The position numbers were made by a program, and so were the translations under genes. From Akkermansiaceae bacterium (GTDB lineage: Bacteria; Verrucomicrobiota; Verrucomicrobiia; Verrucomicrobiales; Akkermansiaceae): a DNA stretch of 34,688 nt. The stretch lies in NCBI GenBank assembly GCA_903888515.1, contig CAISTY010000247.1, positions 1 to 34,688 of the forward strand, given 5' to 3'. This document shows, in pieces, positions 17,963 through 24,568 of the stretch (position 1 is the first letter of the stretch; each line of letters opens with the position of its first letter). The notes under the pieces were generated by a model. That model searched no databases. It saw nothing but the letters and a program-made list of their open reading frames with translations, and was not told the DNA's origin.

Positions 17963-19249
17963 CTACTTGCCAAGGTTGGCAATGGTTTGGAAGATGGCGG
18001 TGATCATCAGATAGGCCATGGTGCCGATGAGGGATGCCATGATGATGAGCACGGTGGGCATGATCAGTGCCATGATGCGCTGGAGATCCTTGTCGAGTTC
18101 CTTGTCGTAGCGCTCGGCGGCACGCCGCAGCGAGTGGTCGATTTTCCCGGTTTGCTCGCCGACCGAAATGATGTCGATGAGCAGGGGGGGGAACGCGCCG
18201 TTGCGGATCAAGGCCTTGGAAAAGGAACGCCCGTCGCCCACTTGATCTATCACCATGTTGAGATCGGAGCGCAGCGAAAGATTCTGCGTGGCATCGCGGG
18301 AAAGCTCGAGCGCGCGCAGCAGCGGCAGGCCATTACTGACCAGGTTGGCCATGGTTTCGAGGAACTGGACGAAAAACCGGCTGGTGATGATTCGGCCGAT
18401 GAGCGGCAGGCGGAGTTTCATCCGGTCCCAAACCGGTTGGTTGGCTTCGTTGTCCTTCCATGCCTTGAAGAAGATGAAGATGGCGGCCAGTGTGATGAGA
18501 ATGATGATCCACCACTTGCCGAGGAAATCCGAGACGGCGATGAGGATGGCGGCACCGAGGGGCATTTTCCCGCCACTGCTCTCGATGAGGGCGGTGAGTT
18601 GCGGAATGAGCACCGTGATGAAAATGATGGAAACGCCGATGCCCGCGAGCACCAGGAATGCCGGATAGATCATCGCGAGGATCAGGCGGGCTTGCAGCTC
18701 GGCGAGGGTTTTGAGGTAATGCGCCTGGCGCTTGAGAATGGTGTCGAGAGCACCGGAAGCCTCGCCCGCCGCAGCCAGCGAACAATAGAGCGGCCCGAAA
18801 CTCGGACTCACTTTTTTCAGGGCGGCGGAGAAATTCACCCCATCGCGCACGATCTGGCGGAGCTTGTAGGACACCGCCTTGAGGTTGCCGAGTTCCTGGC
18901 GGCTTTCCATGGATTTCAGCGCGGGCTCTAACTGCAAGCCGGCACCGAGCATGTCCGAGAGTTCCTCGGTGAACAACACCACCTCCTGCCGTTTCAGCTT
19001 GATCGGCCCATCGGGTATGGGCGCCTCCTTGGATGTCGCCTTGGTTTTGACACGCAGGCTCTCCCCGGATTTCGCTTTGCCATTGGCCTTTTTGACGGCT
19101 GGCATGGCGTGAACAGTCTCCTTGAGATTGAGTGGTTGCAGACCCTTGCGATCCAGCAGCCGCAACGCCTCCGGCCGGTCGGCGGCGTCGATCTCACCGG
19201 TGGTGACCGATCCGTCGGCAGACAGGGCTTTGTAGGCGAAAAGAGGCAT
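17963..19249 (-). CDS. Type II secretion / type IV pilus inner-membrane protein (GspF/PilC)
   Basis: The inner-membrane platform protein of a type II secretion system or type IV pilus, which contacts the assembly ATPase and helps extrude pseudopilin or pilin subunits. It has 428 residues, close to the family's 400-410. The N-terminal segment MPLFAYKALSADGSVTTGEI is the family hallmark. Two T2SSF domains follow (about 80-200 and 280-405), each with a membrane helix region (for example LILAMIYPAFLVLAGIGVSIIF and the C-terminal VLIIMASLIGTMAYLMITAIF). The conserved GEASGALD and GEQTGKID motifs of the two repeats are present. The stretch from residue 45 to 80 is Lys/Ala-rich and longer than usual. 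It lies directly downstream of the ATPase gene, about 46 bases away. Which of the two machines it serves cannot be decided here. Confidence 0.93.
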   Translation of the reverse strand: MPLFAYKALSADGSVTTGEIDAADRPEALRLLDRKGLQPLNLKETVHAMPAVKKANGKAKSGESLRVKTKATSKEAPIPDGPIKLKRQEVVLFTEELSDMLGAGLQLEPALKSMESRQELGNLKAVSYKLRQIVRDGVNFSAALKKVSPSFGPLYCSLAAAGEASGALDTILKRQAHYLKTLAELQARLILAMIYPAFLVLAGIGVSIIFITVLIPQLTALIESSGGKMPLGAAILIAVSDFLGKWWIIILITLAAIFIFFKAWKDNEANQPVWDRMKLRLPLIGRIITSRFFVQFLETMANLVSNGLPLLRALELSRDATQNLSLRSDLNMVIDQVGDGRSFSKALIRNGAFPPLLIDIISVGEQTGKIDHSLRRAAERYDKELDKDLQRIMALIMPTVLIIMASLIGTMAYLMITAIFQTIANLGK

Positions 19250-19259
19250 GGGGAAATTG

Positions 19260-19294
19260 AGATTGCAGATTGCAGATTTCAGATTTGAGATTTC
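19260..19294. repeat. Five-copy heptanucleotide tandem repeat (agattkc type)
   Basis: Five consecutive 7-base units: agattgc, agattgc, agatttc, agatttg, agatttc. They fill almost the whole intergenic gap between the gspE stop and the gspF start. Because the repeat sits inside an operon leader, copy number could change the spacing between the two cistrons. The AT-rich composition contrasts with the GC-rich flanking genes. Confidence 0.85.
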
Positions 19295-19295
19295 C

Positions 19296-21011
19296 TCATT
19301 CGCTGCCGCCGATTTCCGAGGTGGTGACGGAAATGACTTCCTCGATGGTGGTATCGCCTTTCATGACCTTATACCAACCGTATTCACGCATCGGGATGTA
19401 GCCGTCGCGGAGGGCCTGGGCGCGGACGTCCGGGGCCTGTGCGCGGTGGGCGATGAGTTCCTGCATCGGCTGGGTGAGCAGGATGATTTCGTAAATGGCG
19501 AGGCGTCCGGAGAAGCCGGTGTTGCGGCAGCGGTCACAGCCATTCGGGGCATATGCCTGGCCGGCGATGTGCAGTGGGATGCCGAGATCGCGCCGGTTTT
19601 GCTCGGTGACTTCGCGCGGGGTTTTGCAATGCGGGCAGAGTCGGCGCACGAGGCGCTGGGCCAGGAACGCGCGCACTGCGGCGGAAACGAGGAACGGTTC
19701 CACGCCCATGTCCACCAAACGGCTGATGCCGCCCATGGCGTCGTTGGTGTGCAGGGTGGAGAACACCAAGTGACCTGTTAGAGATGCGCGGATGGCGATT
19801 TCCGCCGTTTCAAGGTCGCGGATTTCCCCGATCATGACGATATTGGGGTCGGCCCGCAGGATCGATCGCAGGGCGGTGGCAAACGTCAGGCCGATCTCGT
19901 TTTTCACGGCGATCTGCATCACGCCGGTGAGTTTGTTTTCCACCGGGTCTTCGACGGTGACGATGCGCCGTTCCGGGTGGTTCACTTCGCTGAGGAACGA
20001 ATAGAGACTGGTGGATTTACCTGAGCCGGTGGGACCGGTGATGAGGATGATGCCGTTAGGCAGATGCAGCAACGCCTCGATTTTCTTCAACACGAACGGC
20101 TCCAACGCGAGCTTGGCAATGTTGAATTTTTCCTGGTTGAGGAGACGCAGGGATACGCTTTCCCCCTCGACGGTGGGCACGGTGGCGACGCGGACGTCGA
20201 TGGTCACCCCCTCGAATTGCAGGTTGATCCGTCCGTCCTGCGGCACCCGGCGCTCCGCGATGTCCAGGCGTGCCATGATTTTCAAGCGGGCAATGACCGA
20301 GCTTTGCAAGGCCTTGATGTTTTCCGGCACGGCGATTTCTATCAGGCGTCCGTCGATCCGATAGCGGATGCGCAGGTTGGTGCTGAGCGGTTCGACGTGG
20401 ATATCGGTGGCCCGCTGGTCGAGCGCCTCGCGAATGATCTGGTTGACGAACTTGACGACGCTGGCTTCCTCATCGTCGTCCTGGTCGATGACGTTGGCAG
20501 CGTCTTCACCGGCTTCGATGTGATCGTAGTCGAAATCACGGCCTTCGAGGATTTGTTCGAACGTGTCCGCGCCCACTCCGTAAAGGCGGCGGAGTGCTTC
20601 GTGGAGGCGCTTGCGGGATGCCATGCACCAATCGATGGGCAATGCGAGTTCCTGCGCGGCGGCTTGGCGGGCGACCAAATTGAAGGGGTCAAAGGTCGCG
20701 AGTTTCAGGCGTCGCTTGTCGCCTTCGCCGGTGATGGCCACGGGCAACAGGCGGTGACGCAAGGCGATTCGCGGACCGCATGCCTCACGCAGCGGCAACG
20801 GGACTTCGGGCAGGGGAATACTGACCAACCACTCCATGCCGAGGTCGAGCGCCAGTTCGCGCATGTAGCGTTCTTCATCGACCAAGTCGGCATCCAGCAC
20901 ATCATCGATGGGCGAGCGTTGACGCTGGGCTGCGGATTGCAGCACCTGGGTGAGTGCCGGAATGTCCTCGCATCCGGTTCGGCGGGCAGGGTCGATCAAA
21001 AGCTGGGTCAT
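19296..21011 (-). CDS. GspE/PilB family assembly ATPase
   Basis: The hexameric cytoplasmic ATPase that powers pseudopilus or type IV pilus assembly, 571 residues. The N-terminal 150 residues resemble a MshEN/GspE N-domain. The ATPase core has Walker A GPTGSGKST at about 325-333, an aspartate box with VEDPVENKL, Walker B IMIGEIRD and a histidine box FSTLHTNDA. A zinc-finger-like pair of CxxC motifs, CPHC and CDRC, sits near the C-terminus. The protein ends with the common TTIEEVISVT context. I set the start at the ATG at 21011; the reading frame stays open upstream to 22013, but that region is the shadow of the L,D-transpeptidase gene on the other strand. It is transcribed divergently from that gene and is followed by gspF. 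Confidence 0.93.
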   Translation of the reverse strand: MTQLLIDPARRTGCEDIPALTQVLQSAAQRQRSPIDDVLDADLVDEERYMRELALDLGMEWLVSIPLPEVPLPLREACGPRIALRHRLLPVAITGEGDKRRLKLATFDPFNLVARQAAAQELALPIDWCMASRKRLHEALRRLYGVGADTFEQILEGRDFDYDHIEAGEDAANVIDQDDDEEASVVKFVNQIIREALDQRATDIHVEPLSTNLRIRYRIDGRLIEIAVPENIKALQSSVIARLKIMARLDIAERRVPQDGRINLQFEGVTIDVRVATVPTVEGESVSLRLLNQEKFNIAKLALEPFVLKKIEALLHLPNGIILITGPTGSGKSTSLYSFLSEVNHPERRIVTVEDPVENKLTGVMQIAVKNEIGLTFATALRSILRADPNIVMIGEIRDLETAEIAIRASLTGHLVFSTLHTNDAMGGISRLVDMGVEPFLVSAAVRAFLAQRLVRRLCPHCKTPREVTEQNRRDLGIPLHIAGQAYAPNGCDRCRNTGFSGRLAIYEIILLTQPMQELIAHRAQAPDVRAQALRDGYIPMREYGWYKVMKGDTTIEEVISVTTSEIGGSE

Positions 21012-21099
21012 GAGTGATGGGCGGCGGACGTCTTGTCGCTTAAAACCTGCCCGGGTGCAATCTGTCTCTTGAAAATGCCGCAATGCGCTCGTCACCCAC

Positions 21100-21135
21100 C
21101 TGCGGAATATCCGTGAGATCTGCCGAATATCCGTG
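21100..21135. promoter_or_regulatory. Direct 16-bp repeats in divergent promoter region
   Basis: ctgcggaatatccgtg (21100-21115) and ctgccgaatatccgtg (21120-21135) differ at one base and are spaced exactly 20 bases apart, in the 144-base region between gspE (minus) and the L,D-transpeptidase gene (plus). Tandem sites with about two helical turns of spacing fit a DNA-binding protein operator. Alternatively they are degenerate members of the TATCCGTG dispersed repeat seen at 92-127. Confidence 0.4.
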
Positions 21136-21155
21136 TATGCATCCGGCAACCTCTC

Positions 21156-21884
21156 GTGAAACTCCTCACCCTCACTCTTTGTTTGGTGCTTGCAGGCATG
21201 GCTGCTTGCGAGAAAAAGAACCCGCCCATGGATCCCGCCCTTCATCCGCGCCCCGCCGCCGCCGCGGCCCGCGTCCGCCCGTCCTTGGATCGCGACCTCA
21301 CGGCCGCCGGCTTGAAATTCGGTGATCCGGTGTTTCTCCGCGCCTTCAAGGAAGAACGCCAACTCGAACTCTTCGTCCATCAGCGGAAATCCGGGAAATT
21401 CCAGCTCTTCCGCACCTATCCGATCGCCGCCACCTCCGGCACCCTCGGCCCGAAACTCGCCGCAGGCGATGGCCAGGTCCCGGAAGGATTCTATCAAGTC
21501 CCGCCATCCGCCATGAAGCCCGACAGCAAGTATCACCTCGCGTTCAACATCGGGTATCCGAATGCATTCGACCGCGCCCTCGGTCGGACGGGCAGCCTGA
21601 TCATGATCCACGGCAACCGCGTATCGATCGGCTGCCTGGCGATGACCGACGAGAAGATCGAAGAGATATACACCCTGTGTGCCGCAGCCCTGAGCCAGGG
21701 CCAGCCGCAGTTCCGGGTGCATCTGTTTCCTTTCCGCATGACGGACCAGCGGATGGCAAAAACCGCAGGATCCCCGTGGGAGAAATTCTGGCAAAACCTC
21801 AAGGAAGGATACGACCACTTCGAAAAAACGCACATCCCGCCGGAAACCTCCGTGCGCGACGGACGCTATCAATTCCGCGAATGA
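21156..21884 (+). CDS. YkuD-family L,D-transpeptidase lipoprotein, YafK/DpaA-like
   Basis: A cell-wall enzyme of the YkuD (L,D-transpeptidase) fold, which uses a catalytic cysteine on peptidoglycan peptides. The protein has 242 residues and starts at a GTG. It begins with a signal peptide ending in a lipobox-like MAAC (Cys near residue 18), so it is probably a lipoprotein. The catalytic motif is IHGNRVSIGCLAM, giving His and Cys in the HG...xGC arrangement. The upstream stretch EGFYQV and FNIGYPNAFD is characteristic of the YafK group, whose E. coli member (DpaA) cleaves the Lpp-peptidoglycan link. Whether this protein crosslinks or cleaves cannot be told from sequence. It has its own promoter region, divergent from gspE, and ends at a hairpin. 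Confidence 0.87.
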   Translation: MKLLTLTLCLVLAGMAACEKKNPPMDPALHPRPAAAAARVRPSLDRDLTAAGLKFGDPVFLRAFKEERQLELFVHQRKSGKFQLFRTYPIAATSGTLGPKLAAGDGQVPEGFYQVPPSAMKPDSKYHLAFNIGYPNAFDRALGRTGSLIMIHGNRVSIGCLAMTDEKIEEIYTLCAAALSQGQPQFRVHLFPFRMTDQRMAKTAGSPWEKFWQNLKEGYDHFEKTHIPPETSVRDGRYQFRE

Positions 21885-21901
21885 CGGCAGCCCGTGCCGT
21901 C
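21883..21901 (+). terminator. Hairpin at the end of the L,D-transpeptidase gene
   Basis: gacggca (21883-21889) pairs with tgccgtc (21895-21901) across a five-base loop, overlapping the stop codon. It is followed by ccccgttcttct rather than a pure T-run, so it is a weak or partial intrinsic terminator. It may instead be one of the ccgtgccg/cacggc palindromes that fill 21885-22030. Confidence 0.35.
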
Positions 21902-21966
21902 CCCGTTCTTCTATCATCCCTGACTGCCCGTGCCGGCATGCCACAGATGACAGCACTCGGCATGAC

Positions 21967-22021
21967 ACGGCGGGCCGTGCCGTGTCGAAAAAATCCGAGA
22001 TTTTTCTTGGCACGGCGGGCC
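21967..22021. repeat. Repeated CACGGCGGGCC with AT-rich hairpin between
   Basis: cacggcgggcc occurs at 21967-21977 and again at 22011-22021. Between them lies a perfect hairpin with arms aaaaatc / gattttt and loop cga (21989-22005). The 346-base stretch 21885-22230 before the symporter gene holds only such palindromic, CCGTGCC-rich sequence and no credible gene. Confidence 0.5.
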
Positions 22022-22230
22022 GGATGGCTAATTTCCGCAGGCACGTGACCTTTCATCTGAAAATCCGCGCCCAGTCACATGCACGCTCCGTTTTCCGCCG
22101 GTCGGAGTGCCTTCGTTGCCAGCATTCCGGCATTGCCCCGGCCCGCTCTCTCCTGCACGTCTGATATCCAATCCGCCAATTTCGCGACTCCAAGCGACCT
22201 CACCACCACCCCGATTCCCAGCAATAATTT

Positions 22231-24048
22231 ATGAATATGATGATTAATACACTCGCCGCGGCGTCCGCTGCCGCCGCCACCGAAGGGACTGGACTGAACG
22301 GCACGGTGTTCAATGGCCTGGACGTGGCCGTCATCGTCTTCTTTGCCATCGGCATGGTCGTGACCGTGTGGTTTTCCATGCGCAAGAAAAACGAGTCCGG
22401 CAAGGATTACTTTCTGTCGGGCCGCGATGCGAACTGGCTGCAGATCGGATCGTCGATCTTCTCCTCCAACATTGGTTCGGAGCACCTCGTCGGCCTCGCC
22501 GGTGCCGGCTTTGTCACCGGCATGGCAATGGCGCATTGGGAAATGCAGGGCTGGCTGATTCTGGTGCTCGGCTGGGTTTTCGTGCCGCTCTACGACCGCA
22601 TGAAGGTCTTCACGATGCCGGAATTCCTCGAACTGCGCTTCAGCCGCGGTTCACGCAATGTCCTGAGCCTGATCACCATGGCCAGCCTGGTGCTGACCAA
22701 AATCGCGGCCACCATCTACGCCGGTGATGTCGTGGTGCGCACCTTGTTGAATGTGGACAGTGTGAATCTGTTTGGCAGCCAGATTGACGTTTTCTGGGTG
22801 ATCGCCCTGGGTCTCGCTCTGACCACCGGTCTTTACACGATCTTCGGCGGGATGCGCGTCATCATGTACACCGCCGTGTTGCAAACGCCCGTGCTGCTCC
22901 TCGGCTCCCTCGCCATCCTTTATTATGGCCTCCAACTCCTCGGCCACGGCAGCTTGATCGATGGCTGGAAAGCCACCACCGCCGCCGTGGGTGATAACCT
23001 CCATTTGATCCGTTCCAACAAAGATCCGGAATGGCCGTGGCTGGCGGTGTTGCCCGGTTCGGCCATCATCGGTTTCTGGTATTGGTGCACCGATCAATAC
23101 ATCGTCCAACGGGTGCTCGCCGGTAAAAACCAGACCGAATCCCGCCGCGGTTCGATCTTCGCCGGTTATCTCAAACTGACCCCGGTGTTCATCTTCCTGA
23201 TTCCCGGCATGGTGGCGTTTGCCTTGACCCAAACCCCTGACTGCGGGTTTTCCACCAGCGGTGACGCCGCGTACACCTCGATGGTCGCACAGATCCTGCC
23301 ACACGGCATCCGCGGGATTGTCGCTTGCGGCATGATCGTCGCCCTGATGGCGTCGCTCGCATCGAAGTTCAATGCCTCGGCCACGCTCTTCACGATGGAT
23401 TTCTATCGGGAATGGCATCCGACCGCCTCCGGCAAAACGGAAGTGTTGGTGGGACGCATCGCCACGGCGGTCATCGTGTTCCTCGGCATCTGTTGGGTGC
23501 TCGTGATCAAGGCGCTGCACTCGAATCTCTATGAATATCTCCAGAGCGTGCAGGGTTACCTATCGCCTGCAATCGCCGTGCTGTTTGTCGTCGGCGTCTT
23601 TTGGAAACGCGCAACCGCGCCCGCCGCCCTATGGTCGTTCATGGTGGGTGTGGCCGCCGGCTTTGCCCGCCTCGGCGCCGACCTGGTCATGCGCTTTGAC
23701 GCCCCCATGGTGAAGGATCTCAAGCAGGCGCTCTACAAGGGAGCCATCACGGCCGAGGAATTCGCTGTCAAGATTGCCCCCATCCGCGAGAAACACGGCA
23801 TCATCTTCGATTTCTGGAACATCCACTGGCTCTATTTCTGCCAGATCCTGTTTGTTCTAACCGCCGTGCTCATGGTGGTCATCAGCTTCATCACCAAGGC
23901 TCCCGATCCCGCGACCGTCAAGTACACGTGGTACGGTGCCACGCCGGAAGAGAAAGCGGCCACCAAAGCCAGTTGGAATTACATGGACGTGGTCCACAGC
24001 GCGATCGTGGTGGCCTTCTGCGTCGCGTTCTACGTCGTGTTCTTCTGA
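22231..24048 (+). CDS. Sodium:solute symporter (SSS family), SGLT-like
   Basis: A Na+-coupled transporter of the SSS/SGLT family, 605 residues with about 14 membrane segments. The diagnostic early motif GKDYFLSGRDANWLQIG, followed by SSIFSSNIGSEHLVGLAGAG, is the SSS signature including the sodium-site helix region. The following stretch GWVFVPLYDRMKVFTMPEFLELRF is typical for SGLT-type sugar or myo-inositol carriers. A large loop (about residues 490-550) with alternating charged residues separates the last helices. The substrate cannot be deduced; the SGLT group in Verrucomicrobiota mostly serves sugars. It is a single-gene unit: repeat-filled DNA lies upstream and a strong intrinsic terminator follows. 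Confidence 0.92.
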   Translation: MNMMINTLAAASAAAATEGTGLNGTVFNGLDVAVIVFFAIGMVVTVWFSMRKKNESGKDYFLSGRDANWLQIGSSIFSSNIGSEHLVGLAGAGFVTGMAMAHWEMQGWLILVLGWVFVPLYDRMKVFTMPEFLELRFSRGSRNVLSLITMASLVLTKIAATIYAGDVVVRTLLNVDSVNLFGSQIDVFWVIALGLALTTGLYTIFGGMRVIMYTAVLQTPVLLLGSLAILYYGLQLLGHGSLIDGWKATTAAVGDNLHLIRSNKDPEWPWLAVLPGSAIIGFWYWCTDQYIVQRVLAGKNQTESRRGSIFAGYLKLTPVFIFLIPGMVAFALTQTPDCGFSTSGDAAYTSMVAQILPHGIRGIVACGMIVALMASLASKFNASATLFTMDFYREWHPTASGKTEVLVGRIATAVIVFLGICWVLVIKALHSNLYEYLQSVQGYLSPAIAVLFVVGVFWKRATAPAALWSFMVGVAAGFARLGADLVMRFDAPMVKDLKQALYKGAITAEEFAVKIAPIREKHGIIFDFWNIHWLYFCQILFVLTAVLMVVISFITKAPDPATVKYTWYGATPEEKAATKASWNYMDVVHSAIVVAFCVAFYVVFF

Positions 24049-24065
24049 TGATACCGATTTCCCTC

Positions 24066-24100
24066 AAAGTGGCGGTGCCTCTCGGCATCGCCACTTTTTT
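24066..24100 (+). terminator. Strong intrinsic terminator of the symporter gene
   Basis: agtggcggtgcc pairs with ggcatcgccact (12 bp with one G-T wobble) across a tctc loop, immediately followed by six T. It lies 18 bases beyond the symporter stop codon. Confidence 0.92.
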
Positions 24101-24135
24101 GTGATGCCGGAGGGACCGGACCGATGGCTCATGCA

Positions 24136-24156
24136 GAGGAGGGGTTCTCCCTCCTC
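24136..24156. repeat. Perfect 8-bp hairpin in gene-free stretch
   Basis: gaggaggg (24136-24143) pairs with ccctcctc (24149-24156) across a five-base loop. There is no T-run, so it is not a terminator. It is part of the repeat-rich 24101-24568 region, which contains no gene I can support. Confidence 0.5.
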
Positions 24157-24226
24157 ATGGACCCCGACTTCCACGAGGAAAATGAATCCGCCAGCCACTG
24201 CATGGCGATGGGCTAAAGCCCGGGCA

Positions 24227-24279
24227 AGAGTCCAGAGTCCAGAGTCCAGAGACCAGAGACCAGAGTCCAGAGACCAGAG
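24227..24279. repeat. Heptanucleotide tandem repeat, agagtcc/agagacc type
   Basis: Seven and a half consecutive 7-base units: agagtcc, agagtcc, agagtcc, agagacc, agagacc, agagtcc, agagacc, then agag. Units differ only at the fifth base. This matches the style of short tandemly repeated repetitive (STRR) heptamers known from cyanobacteria; the comparison is from memory. Confidence 0.9.
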
Positions 24280-24290
24280 GAAGAGAAGAA

Positions 24291-24320
24291 GTCATTAGTC
24301 ATCGGTCATTGGTCATTGGT
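24291..24320. repeat. Heptanucleotide tandem repeat, gtcattg type
   Basis: gtcatta, gtcatcg, gtcattg, gtcattg, then gt: four and a bit copies of a second, unrelated 7-base unit, 11 bases downstream of the agagtcc array. Confidence 0.88.
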
Positions 24321-24342
24321 GAAGAGGAAGAAGACAACGGAG

Positions 24343-24362
24343 CACGGGCATTCCTGCCCGTG
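24343..24362. repeat. REP-like palindrome (GGGCA/TGCCC core)
   Basis: cacgggca (24343-24350) pairs with tgcccgtg (24355-24362) across ttcc. It shares the core of the two palindromes at 200-243. Confidence 0.6.
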
Positions 24363-24379
24363 TCTTTCTTCAGAGGTAG

Positions 24380-24400
24380 GGCGTGGCGGCCCGCCGCGCC
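24380..24400. repeat. GC-rich near-perfect palindrome
   Basis: ggcgtggcgg (24380-24389) pairs with ccgccgcgcc (24391-24400) with one G-T wobble and a single central base. I associate GGCGCGGCGGGCCGCCACGCC-like palindromes with dispersed intergenic repeats in Verrucomicrobiota, without a search. The remaining 24401-24568 before the next gene shows nothing else I can name. Confidence 0.5.
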
Positions 24401-24568
24401 GACTTGAAAGATGGGCCGAAGAATTCCCGCGCCTGTAGTTCAAAGCATGACACGAATACAGCAAGTACCAAGCGGTGTATGGCCAGCTTTCTCGCATAGC
24501 ATCCCGCATCGACTGAACCTTTTTCTTGCGCCGGATGCCAAGACGTCAACACGAACATCAACACGAAT

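Noticed and set aside
17954..18931. A 325-codon open frame on the plus strand opposite gspF
   Set aside because: Its composition is that of a GC-rich shadow frame: charged His/Asp/Glu-rich sequence with no motif. The minus-strand frame is a recognised gene. The same applies to long antisense frames at 4222-5172 and 20064-21017.
21012..22013. Extension of the gspE reading frame upstream by 334 residues
   Set aside because: The extra part is antisense to the YkuD gene and has no GspE-like character. The ATG at 21011 opens directly into the normal N-domain.
24104..24298. Small open frame downstream of the symporter
   Set aside because: It runs through the heptamer array, giving an artificial RDQRPES-type repeat, and begins just after the terminator without any recognisable feature.
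24227..24320. CRISPR array
   Set aside because: The period is 7 bases, with no 20-40-base direct repeat and no spacers, so this is a simple tandem repeat. No Cas genes are in the window.
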